From the NCBI GenBank assembly GCA_021154885.1, contig JAJKHS010000100.1:62001-126000 (forward strand): a stretch of 64,000 nucleotides of DNA, given 5' to 3'. Of this stretch, positions 12,701 through 17,915 are shown piece after piece. A model generated the notes under the pieces. It made no database searches, had not been told where the DNA came from, and saw nothing but the letters and a program-made list of their open reading frames with translations. Every line of letters starts with the position of its first letter. Within the stretch, counting starts at the first letter, position 1. The stretch comes from Thermoanaerobaculum sp. (lineage in GTDB: Bacteria > Acidobacteriota > Thermoanaerobaculia > Multivoradales > UBA5704). A program made the translations under genes and the position numbers.

Positions 12701-12848
12701 GGAGATCCGCCTGAGCGACCTCGGTGAGCGGCTGCGCCGCGAGGCGGCCGAGAAGCTCCGTCGCGAGCGGGAGCTCCGGCGCACCGCTAACCTGTCGAAG
12801 CTGCGGGGCATGGAGCGCAAGCCGCTCGCTTCCGTAAAAGGCTCGTGA
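6759..12848 (+). CDS. PKS with aminotransferase: KS-AT-ACP-AMT-C
   Basis: Domains: KS about 8-434 (Cys in TACSTS, His in EAHGTGT and GNLGHLD), AT about 533-820 (GHSLGEY; HAFH specificity motif, malonyl type), ACP about 923-987 (GVDSLLL), class III PLP aminotransferase about 1137-1530 (Lys in YGKVVGGGMPIG), C about 1557-1993 (HHLVTDGWS), then an Arg/Glu-rich tail. This is the beta-amino-acid design of McyE and MycA/ItuA: KS extends the upstream aminoacyl thioester with malonate, AMT converts the beta-ketone to an amine, and C couples that amine onward. No KR, DH or C-methyltransferase is present, so the ketone should persist until transamination. With Gly upstream the predicted unit is a 3,4-diaminobutanoyl residue (inference). 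Translationally coupled to the preceding NRPS. The protein ends in a C domain, so the next aminoacyl acceptor must be on another polypeptide. Confidence 0.95.
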   Translation: MSQESGNEIAVIGLAGRFPGASSVAELWSNLCAGVESISFFSAEELVADGVPADLVRRPDYVRAKGVLEGVDLFDHAFFGIGARIAQVMDPQQRLFLECSWEALEAAGYDPEAFSGAVGVFAGCGLNSYFFHHVAPNFQLVASLGELQTTLVNDKDFLATQVSYKLGLRGPSLTVQTACSTSLVAIHLACQSLLNGECDMALAGGISVKFPHRAGYLYQPESILSPDGHCRPFAAGANGTVNGSGAGIVVLRRLADALGDGDTVLAVIKGSAINNDGSHKAGFTAPSLDGQAKVIAEALAVAGVEPESVSYVEAHGTGTAVGDPIEVAALTQAFTATAKTHRRGFCALGSVKGNLGHLDTAAGVAGLIKSVLALHHGKLPPSLHFDRPNPAIDFAASPFFVNDRLADWPADGGPRRAGVSSFGLGGTNAHVVLEEAPPVAPTTPPVRALQLLVLSARTTSALERTASRLAEHLLACPDPDLAELPDIAFTLQSGRRVFEHRRTLVCRDREEAAAALAGGGGRTLREAVRDRPVVFLFPGQGEQKVGMGAGLYEAEPVFRGEIDRACKLLEPHLGFDLREVLYPAPETAEGMTQRLGQTAVAQPALFVVEHALARLWMSWGIAPQAMIGHSLGEYVAACVGGVLPLADALALVAFRGQLMQSVPPGAMLAVRLTPEAVAAQLASPLGERLALAAVNGTERSVVSGPFDAVAALEAELSSRGVSCRRLETSHAFHSAMMDPVLDAFARRLAGVQLGAVRIPWLSNLTGTWITPAEAADPAYWVAHLRRTVRFADGLRELLREERIFLEAGPGGTLGGLVRQAAGETAVPVLRSLPPAREGQPEEPAALLETLGDLWRHGARIQWSAFHRGARRRRVPLPTYPFERERVWLEASAARPPQTLELAVPKTDPVPPAPAAVARIPEILAGLRTIVSDLVGARPDQIDASVPFLDVGVDSLLLIQASQAIHQRFGVKISLAELLERLTTLQAVAEHLDREMPPPPAPPVAAPPVEAEPLQAAAALPEPSSDLLDRVVTQQLELMARQLELLRESGRASAPAVRARVAAPVAATAPPAPEMRHPFAAKPILHEAPGTFTERQRRHLEELISRHTRRTAESKRRTQEHRPHLAENRASVGFRLLWKEMVYPLIAERSAGSRLWDVDGNEYVDIAMGFGVHFFGYSPRFVVEAMEEQLQRGLQLGPQSDLAGDVAALIRELTGMERATFANSGTEAVMTAMRVARAVTGRKRIALFNGSYHGSFDGTQVRRVVRGGEAQPVPSAPGVPQGMVEDLLILDYGRPEALEEIRRHGQELAAVLVEPVQSRRPDLQPREFLQELRRITAESGTVLIFDDVIQGFRSHPGGTQAVFGVRADLAVYGKVVGGGMPIGVLAGAARVMDAIDGGFWSFGDDSYPRADKTFFAGTFCKHPLAMAAALAVLRHLRAEGPSLQQRINDRTAALAAELNAFFATERFPVEVVHFGSLYRFQFTRDQDLSDLFFFHLLEHGVYTWEGRTCFLSTAHTEEDLQILVAAVRRSVAELHAGGFFLPDEPVTEPAAGAAVHRLPLTAAQRGIWSLCQLAPTVSGAFNESIVCRFEGPLDVAALQRALQRVVDRHEALRVTFEPDGERQVVHPRLVMEIPQVDLSGLPAEERAEAEAGLAAGGQGREVFDLEHGPLLRVRLFRFAPHRHLLDLTVHHLVTDGWSLGLLLSEIRQLYVAEHQGTAVDLPAPTPFRWYVELQDQRAGSPDLEHAEAYWLAQFAGAIPQLDLPADRPRPPVKSFRGARLSRQLAGDPLLPSLRTLCRDQRCTLFMLLLAAFEALLHHLTAADDLVVGITLAEQPSLGAQALMGYCLNVLPLRMRAEGDLPFRELLARTRHRLAEAQEHQAYDIARLVKRLDLRRDRSRSPVYSVAFNHERGEVWHAPGGLRVEQVSSPNVAAQLDLSWMTVEMGGELTVHCIYSTDLFVEERIGGWIDTYERLLAIVGREPEIRLSDLGERLRREAAEKLRRERELRRTANLSKLRGMERKPLASVKGS

Positions 12849-12850
12849 CG

Positions 12851-12925
12851 ATGACCGTGATCGAAGCTTTTCGCCTCTCTCCTGGCGGGCGTATCTGTCG
12901 TCAGCCAGGGTCTTACGGCCCGTGA
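12851..12925 (+). pseudogene. relic of the 5' end of a C*-type NRPS gene
   Basis: Starting two bases after the PKS stop, a 24-codon frame begins MTVIEAFRLSPGGRICR and stops. The two NRPS proteins with degenerate N-terminal condensation domains begin with FRLSPQQGRVWR (Ser NRPS) and AFRLSPQQERVW (terminal NRPS). Removing the two Gln codons aligns FRLSP..GRICR with FRLSPQQGRVWR at the same distance from the Met, and TGT is one base from TGG. The position, directly after a gene ending in a C domain, is also what such an NRPS start would occupy. I read it as the stump of a deleted NRPS gene. The match is short, so chance similarity cannot be fully excluded. Confidence 0.6.
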
Positions 12926-12936
12926 GGACCTGAGCC

Positions 12937-13710
12937 ATGGAGCTCAACACCGTCCGCGCCATCGTGACCGGAGCTGCCCGGGGCCTGGGCGGGCATTTCG
13001 TGCTGGAGTTGCTGCGTTCAGGGGCCCACGTGGCGGCGGGTGATATCGACATCCCCGGCCTGCGGAGGCTCAAGCTGGCCGCCGAGGGACTCCCGGGGGC
13101 CCTGTTCGTGGCGCCTCTCGACGTTGCGGATGAGCGCGCCACCGTGGCGTTCATCGACCAGGCCTGGAGCCGGCTTGGGGGACTCAACGTCCTGATCAAC
13201 AACGCCGGCATCCTGCGCGACGGCCTCCTGGTAAGGCAGGAGGCGGAGGGGAGGGCCGGCAAGCTGCCCAGCTCCCAGTGGTCGAAAGTCCTGGAGGTGA
13301 ATCTGACGGGCGCGTTCCTGATGGCCCGCGAGCTCGCCGCCCGTCTTCTCGACGAGCGGGTGAGGGAGGGGGTGATCGTCAACGTCTCCTCCCTCGCCCG
13401 CGCCGGCAACCCCGGCCAGTCGAGCTACGCGGCGTCAAAGGCCGGGCTCGACGCGGCGACCCGCACCTGGGCGCTGGAGCTCGCCCCCTTCGGTATCCGC
13501 GTGGGGGGGGTGGCTCCCGGGGTGATCGACACCCCGATCCTGGAAGGGGTTTCCGACGCGTCGCTGGCGGGTTTGAAGGAGGCCATCCCGCTCGGGCGAC
13601 TGGGCCGGCCGGACGAGGTCTGGCTCGCGGTCAAGTTCATCATCGAGTGTGATTTCTTTACTGGCCGCACCGTCGAGGTGGACGGCGGTGCTGCCATGGG
13701 CGGTGCATGA
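12937..13710 (+). CDS. short-chain dehydrogenase/reductase (SDR)
   Basis: Classical SDR of 257 aa. It has the cofactor motif TGAARGLG near residues 11-18, the NNAG motif, and catalytic Ser in NVSS (about 151) with Tyr-x-x-x-Lys in YAASK (about 164-168). The C-terminal half has the usual PG(V)I(D)TP and substrate-lid regions. SDRs of this FabG-like type reduce or oxidise carbonyl/alcohol groups with NAD(P)(H). It lies in the cluster downstream of the PKS and upstream of the glycosyltransferase, so a role in oxidising or reducing the peptide, a precursor or a sugar is plausible. The sequence does not decide which. The start at 12937 leaves 88 bp to the PKS stop, which includes the NRPS relic. 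Confidence 0.85.
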   Translation: MELNTVRAIVTGAARGLGGHFVLELLRSGAHVAAGDIDIPGLRRLKLAAEGLPGALFVAPLDVADERATVAFIDQAWSRLGGLNVLINNAGILRDGLLVRQEAEGRAGKLPSSQWSKVLEVNLTGAFLMARELAARLLDERVREGVIVNVSSLARAGNPGQSSYAASKAGLDAATRTWALELAPFGIRVGGVAPGVIDTPILEGVSDASLAGLKEAIPLGRLGRPDEVWLAVKFIIECDFFTGRTVEVDGGAAMGGA

Positions 13711-13790
13711 TTCCGCGCGGCGGCTGTGTACGCCGGCAGACCAGATTGCACAGACCGACGGCCTCTTGACGAAAGGAGAAGCACAGACGC

Positions 13791-15263
13791 ATGAGAACGG
13801 CACGAGTCATCCTTAACGACGCCGCAGAGCCTCCGTTCCGGGGCTCCCCATCCATCATCAACGCCTTCGTGAACGACACCCTTCGGGACCTGGGCTATGA
13901 GCTTTCGTGCTCGTATGGCCGCCGCGTCTGGCGGGAGATCGGCACCTTCATTCCGCTCCCGGATGCTCACCAGGTCCTGCGCCTGCAGTCCGATCCCGTC
14001 TTCGACTTGGAGGTCCGCTGCAACGTCTCCGTGGTGCAATTTCCCCTGCTCCGCAGGGGGGCGCAGAAGAACGTGGTGTTCTTCCATGCGCTCGTCGGTT
14101 ACCCCGGCAGCTGGATCGGCAACGACGTCATCGACGGCTACTGGTGTAACTCGGACTACATGACCCGGGTCGTCACCACGCTGCTCGCGACGCCGGATTG
14201 GAACCGGGGCCGCCTCCTCGACCCGCGGGCGTTCTCTCTCGTCGGCACCGTCACCCTGCCGCTCCCATTCCTCGAGCGGCCGGAGGGGGTGCTCCTGGAT
14301 GGCCCGGAGAAGCTGCCCCGCGCCGCTCTGGAGGCCCTGGAGGGGAACGACGTCCTGGGGCACTGCGTTTCTGGCAAGCTGGACGAGAGGGCGGTCTACA
14401 GCATCATGCTGGCCCTCAACCACATGGCGCTGCAGAGGGGGCTCGGTCGCCGCTTCCGGCTGTTCGTGGAACGGTATCTCTACAACGGCATCAAGGAGAA
14501 GATGGAGACCGTCGACCCGGAGGATCTGCCCCCCGAGTTCCGGCCGCTCAAGGCCATCCTCGCACAGTTGGGCCTCACCATCGACGATGTCCTGATACCC
14601 ATCCCACTCCTCGCCCAGGCTGCGCTGTTCAAGATCATCAAGGCCTGTAGCTTCGCCCTCCTCTATCACTGGTTCCCCGAGCCGTTCGGGCTGCTCCCGC
14701 TGGAGTCGGTCTGCCAGGGCTGCCCGGTATACACCAACGGCATCGGTAATCTGCGCTACCTGGTGCCCGAAGGCCACGGCATCTCCGTCTTCGAGACCGA
14801 GGGTATGGCCTTCGGCGACCTCAACGAGTATCAGAAGGCGGCGCAGAGGATCTTCGAGGACACGGTGGTCGATCACGAGCCGGCGCGGGAAGCCTGCCGC
14901 CAGGGCGCCGAGTACATCGCGCGGACCTATAACCGGGAGGCCATGCGCCGGGACCTGGCGGCTCGTCTGGCGGCTCTCGACGAGTCGCCGGCCGAGACCG
15001 ATCTCGATGCCACGGTCATGGGACTGAGCCCGCTGGTCCGCTCTTGGAACCCGGTCACCCGGCGGGTGGTCTCCGACTATAAGAGCTGCGAGCTGTCCGT
15101 GGACGAGGCCGCCCTGCTGGGAGAGATACTCGGGCAGAGCTGCGCCGGTTTGAGAAAAAACCTTGCAATCCGGGAGGCCGTCGAACGACTCTTCCAGCAG
15201 GGTGTTCTGGCGGTGTCCCCACCGGCTCCTCCAGTTCCCGAAACGCATCTCGACGAGCGGTAA
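13791..15263 (+). CDS. GT-B fold glycosyltransferase, GT4-like
   Basis: 490 aa, preceded by AAAGGAG about 14 bases before the ATG. The C-terminal half carries the retaining-GT signature E-x7-E inside PEPFGLLPLE (about residues 297-305), followed by a Gly-rich loop (TNGIGNLRYLVPEG), as in GT4-like enzymes that bind a nucleotide-sugar. The N-terminal half has no signal peptide and only scattered Rossmann-like features. Family members transfer a sugar from an NDP-sugar to an acceptor. In this setting glycosylation of the peptide product, for example on Thr, Ser or an introduced hydroxyl, is a reasonable guess. Last gene of the first plus-strand block; converges on the methyltransferase gene across a strong hairpin. 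The acceptor and donor are unknown. Confidence 0.75.
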   Translation: MRTARVILNDAAEPPFRGSPSIINAFVNDTLRDLGYELSCSYGRRVWREIGTFIPLPDAHQVLRLQSDPVFDLEVRCNVSVVQFPLLRRGAQKNVVFFHALVGYPGSWIGNDVIDGYWCNSDYMTRVVTTLLATPDWNRGRLLDPRAFSLVGTVTLPLPFLERPEGVLLDGPEKLPRAALEALEGNDVLGHCVSGKLDERAVYSIMLALNHMALQRGLGRRFRLFVERYLYNGIKEKMETVDPEDLPPEFRPLKAILAQLGLTIDDVLIPIPLLAQAALFKIIKACSFALLYHWFPEPFGLLPLESVCQGCPVYTNGIGNLRYLVPEGHGISVFETEGMAFGDLNEYQKAAQRIFEDTVVDHEPAREACRQGAEYIARTYNREAMRRDLAARLAALDESPAETDLDATVMGLSPLVRSWNPVTRRVVSDYKSCELSVDEAALLGEILGQSCAGLRKNLAIREAVERLFQQGVLAVSPPAPPVPETHLDER

Positions 15264-15286
15264 CGGAGCCCGCAGCAACCCTGCCC

Positions 15287-15312
15287 AGGGCCCCCGGCAT
15301 TCCCGGGGCCCT
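15287..15312. terminator. bidirectional hairpin between convergent genes
   Basis: AGGGCCCC pairs with GGGGCCCT around a short CG-rich loop. It sits in the 52 bp between the stops of the glycosyltransferase (+) and the methyltransferase (-). It has no U-tract, so it is a strong hairpin rather than a textbook intrinsic terminator. Confidence 0.5.
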
Positions 15313-15315
15313 CCC

Positions 15316-16143
15316 TCAGTCTCGCCTCGGCCGTTGCGCCTCGACGACGACCATCGTCCGCCCCCACCAGGTCTGGGCGTCCGGCGTGGGCGACAACCCA
15401 TCCATCACCTCGAGGGTAACGGACTCGAAATGTTGCAGCAGCGCCCTCTGGTGCCCGCGGCTGAGCGAGTCGAATTCGGCGGTATAGTAAGTGAAGACTC
15501 CGTCGTCGGCCAGATGCCGCGCGGCAACGGGGAAGAACTCCGCGTGGAGAGCCTGCTGCTGAGCCTTCTCCGCATATTCCGAGGCGTTCAGCGGGTAGGC
15601 ATCGAACAGGATGCCGTCGAACGTGCCCAACCGGTCCATGACCTCCTGCCAGGTACCGAGCACCAGGCGGATGTCGCGCCAGGGGAACCCCGCTCTCCAC
15701 TCGTCGAACATGGGTTTCAGGCTCGGGCTGCATTCCACGATGGTATGCTGCTTGACGCCTTCCTCCTGAACGAAGCCGGCCGCAAGGCCGAGCCCGAACC
15801 CGATTTCGAGCACACTTCCGTGCCGCTGCGCGGCGGAGCGGGCGAGCCGTTTCATGAGTGGCAGTTGCCAGTCCTCCATGACCGGCTGATCGCCGATTCG
15901 GAGCTGACCTGACGGGGTGATGCTGGCAACTCCGGTTCTGAGGTCCCAGTCCTGGAAGCTCTGTTCGCCGCTCTCGATCAACGTCGCGGCGAGCCGGTCG
16001 AGCTGATCCAACTGGTCGGCCAGCTCGGCGATCGCCCTTTTCACCAGCCAATCGCGTTGCCTCTGCCTCGAAGCCGAAGCGAATCGCTCATCCTGGAGGG
16101 TGAGCTTGATCTCGTAGCTCGCGCCTCGCATCACCTTTTCCAT
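15316..16143 (-). CDS. guanidinoacetate methyltransferase-like SAM methyltransferase
   Basis: Class I methyltransferase of about 275 aa. The segment MEDWQLPLMKRLA followed by SAM motif I VLEIGFGLGLAAGF, then VECSP, TWQEVMDRLGTFDGILFDAYPL and a later TYYTAEFD, matches the layout of GAMT/RMT2-type enzymes, which methylate guanidino or amide nitrogens. The family trait DGILxDxYPL is clear. I chose the ATG at 16143 because GAGGAG lies about 8 bases upstream; a longer frame reaches 16233. The gene overlaps the end of the SbnA-like gene by about 55 bp, so the two are probably translated together. Likely role: N-methylation of a nonproteinogenic precursor or of a side chain in the product (inference). 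A guanidino substrate is suggested by the family but not proven. Confidence 0.75.
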   Translation of the reverse strand: MEKVMRGASYEIKLTLQDERFASASRQRQRDWLVKRAIAELADQLDQLDRLAATLIESGEQSFQDWDLRTGVASITPSGQLRIGDQPVMEDWQLPLMKRLARSAAQRHGSVLEIGFGLGLAAGFVQEEGVKQHTIVECSPSLKPMFDEWRAGFPWRDIRLVLGTWQEVMDRLGTFDGILFDAYPLNASEYAEKAQQQALHAEFFPVAARHLADDGVFTYYTAEFDSLSRGHQRALLQHFESVTLEVMDGLSPTPDAQTWWGRTMVVVEAQRPRRD

Positions 16144-17239
16144 CGTTGAGCTCCTCGACCGGCAGGGCACCTGGAGAGAGCAGCGCTTCTCCGGCGCTGT
16201 GCCAGAGAGATTCGACCTCCCCGAAGTGCTCACGGACCCAATCGTCTGAAAAGAGCGTCTGCAGGTAACGCTCGCCGCGGTCGGGCAGGATCGCCACCAC
16301 GACCGAGCCGGGGGGGATGCGGTCCTGGCAGGCCTCGACCGCCGCCAGCACTCCGCCAGAGGAGCCGCCGGCCAGAATGGCCTCGCGCGCGATCAGTCGC
16401 CGGCAGCCGGCGACGCAATCGAGATCGGTGACGTGGACGCACTCGCTGATCAGCGAGGGTTCACACAGCTGCGGCCGCAGGCTCGCGCCGAGCCCGGGCA
16501 CCATCCGCTTGGCCCGGATGGCGCTGAAGATCAGGCTGCCGAAGGCGTCGACGGCGACCACCCGCGTGGCGAGCCCGTGGTCGCGGACGTACTCGCCGCA
16601 TCCGCGCACGGTGCCGCAGGTGCTCGTCGGCACGAACAGGAAGTCGACGTTGCCGTCCAGCGCCGTTGCGATCTCGCGCATCGTGGTGCCGTAGTGGGAT
16701 TCTGAATTCTTCGGGCTCTCATACTGATTGGGCCAGAAGGCGTTCTCGACCCGGCCGAGCAGCTCCTGGACCCGCTTGATCCGAGCCTGCAGGAACTCCC
16801 CGGTCTCGAGATCCGGCTCCGCAACGAGGTCGATCTCCGCACCGTAGGCCCGCAAGACCTGCAGGTTGAGCACCGTCGTCTTCGGATCGACGACGCAGAT
16901 GAAGCGCAACCCGTGATAGCGGCAGGCTTGGGCCAAGCCGATCCCCATGTTGCCGGAGCTGGATTCGATCACCACCGAGCTCGGGCCGATCCGGCCCGAG
17001 CTCAACCCGTGCTCCAGGATCAGTCTCGCCGGGCGGTCCTTGATGCTGCCGCCCGGGTTGAGGGCCTCCAACTTGGCGAAAAGCTGGAAACGAGCCTCGG
17101 GGAGATAGCGCCGCAGGCGCACGAGCGGTGTACCGCCGACCGCCTCGAGGATGCCGTCGTGGACGCGCGGCACCGGCTGGGAATCGTGATTTGAGCCAGG
17201 GTCGCGGACAAAGTTTTCTATCTTATCTATGATAGCCAT
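16088..17239 (-). CDS. SbnA-like PLP synthase (aminoacrylate transferase)
   Basis: Cysteine-synthase-fold enzyme of 383 aa. Visible features are the PLP-lysine region NPGGSIKDRPA, the SSSGNMGIGLA phosphate/substrate loop, CVVDPKT, a Ser/Thr-Gly-rich PLP clamp STCGTVRG, and GGSSGG near the C-terminus with ILPDRGERYL. These resemble SbnA of staphyloferrin B synthesis, which joins O-phospho-L-serine and L-Glu to give N-(2-amino-2-carboxyethyl)-L-glutamate, the precursor of 2,3-diaminopropionate. Ordinary CysK lacks the DRGERYL ending. The usual partner dehydrogenase SbnB is not in the window. About 40 residues extend beyond the typical SbnA end. The start ATG lies in the perfect palindrome CATAGCTATG (17237-17246), a possible operator. 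It is divergent from the Ser NRPS operon. Confidence 0.8.
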   Translation of the reverse strand: MAIIDKIENFVRDPGSNHDSQPVPRVHDGILEAVGGTPLVRLRRYLPEARFQLFAKLEALNPGGSIKDRPARLILEHGLSSGRIGPSSVVIESSSGNMGIGLAQACRYHGLRFICVVDPKTTVLNLQVLRAYGAEIDLVAEPDLETGEFLQARIKRVQELLGRVENAFWPNQYESPKNSESHYGTTMREIATALDGNVDFLFVPTSTCGTVRGCGEYVRDHGLATRVVAVDAFGSLIFSAIRAKRMVPGLGASLRPQLCEPSLISECVHVTDLDCVAGCRRLIAREAILAGGSSGGVLAAVEACQDRIPPGSVVVAILPDRGERYLQTLFSDDWVREHFGEVESLWHSAGEALLSPGALPVEELNDGKGDARRELRDQAHPPG

Positions 17240-17616
17240 AGCTATGCGCTAGTCGTCTGTTCAAGAACCCTGTCTTTAGAAAGTGCCGCTGGCCCAGGAA
17301 AACGGGACAGCGCACGTTAATAGATAGACAGTGGTGGGATCACCGTATCGGTGAAGAGGGTCTCCGCCTCGGTAAGCCGCTGAGCCAACCCAACCGTCCT
17401 GCCGGCCGCAACGCCTCATCGCCTGCGCCAACGGCAGGGAGAGTTCAGGCGCGCCCAAGCCGTGGTCCCTTGCTCACTCGGGCAATGTGCATGTACTATA
17501 CAGTCTGAAGTTCGTTAGAGTCAACTGGCTTGGCCATGATCAGAATGTCGCTCGAGGAGACCGAATTCTCGCTTGGGGATCCCCCGGACTCTCTGGCCGG
17601 ATCACCCTTGATCTCC
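17240..17616. other. divergent intergenic region
   Basis: This stretch is less GC-rich than its surroundings and separates the SbnA-like gene (-) from the Ser NRPS operon (+). Both must have promoters here or just downstream. A possible -10 element TATACA lies near 17496-17501; I see no convincing matched -35. Several short frames exist on both strands but none has family signatures. The right part, from 17617, is the ketosynthase relic. Confidence 0.4.
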
Positions 17617-17915
17617 GGACCCGAGAAAAACCGGCCTCTGGAAACCCCTCCCCTCGCCAGGGAGGCGGGTCTCTCACGCGATGTTACCCTGGCGCGATCG
17701 GTGTCTTCGCTGGCAGCGGCCCGAGCACCTTCCTTCTGCACCACGTAATGCCTAACCGTGCACGGCTGGCCTCCCTCGGCGACCTGCTGATCGCCATCGG
17801 CAACGATAGGGACCACGGCCGAAGCGACGGAGCGGCTGGCGGAGAGACAGCGCCGTACCGACGGGAACCAGGCCAGGCTGCAAAGTCTGAGAAGGAGAGC
17901 TCAAGGAGCGGATGA
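17617..17915 (+). pseudogene. ketosynthase relic joined to a C-domain tail
   Basis: In the frame 17688-17816 the translation contains GAIGVFAGSGPSTFLLHHV, then ASLGDL and NDRD. This lines up with GAVGVFAGCGLNSYFFHHV, ASLGEL and NDKD of the cluster PKS ketosynthase; about half of 41 residues are identical by eye. Upstream, in another frame from 17617, GPEKNRPLETPPLAREAG resembles DPQQRLFLECSWEALEAAG of the same KS. Directly after the KS fragment, again in that other frame (17815-17911), RLAERQRR...LQSLRRRAQG resembles the Arg-rich tails that follow the terminal C domains in this cluster. One frame ends in TGA overlapping the ATG of the Ser NRPS, like a coupled upstream gene. I read it as a PKS gene that lost its interior and then decayed. 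Confidence 0.65.

Noticed and set aside
13425-15401. 658-codon minus-strand frame across the SDR and glycosyltransferase genes
   Set aside because: Antisense composition and no motifs; the plus-strand genes have clear signatures and a ribosome binding site.
17276-17458. 60-codon minus-strand frame and an overlapping frame reading RLTEAETLFTDTVIPPLSIY
   Set aside because: No start or ribosome binding site and no recognised family. It could be a gene remnant, but there is nothing to support an identity.
17242-17915. Intact insertion sequence or transposase explaining the rearrangement
   Set aside because: I searched by eye for transposase motifs and terminal inverted repeats around both scars and found none.
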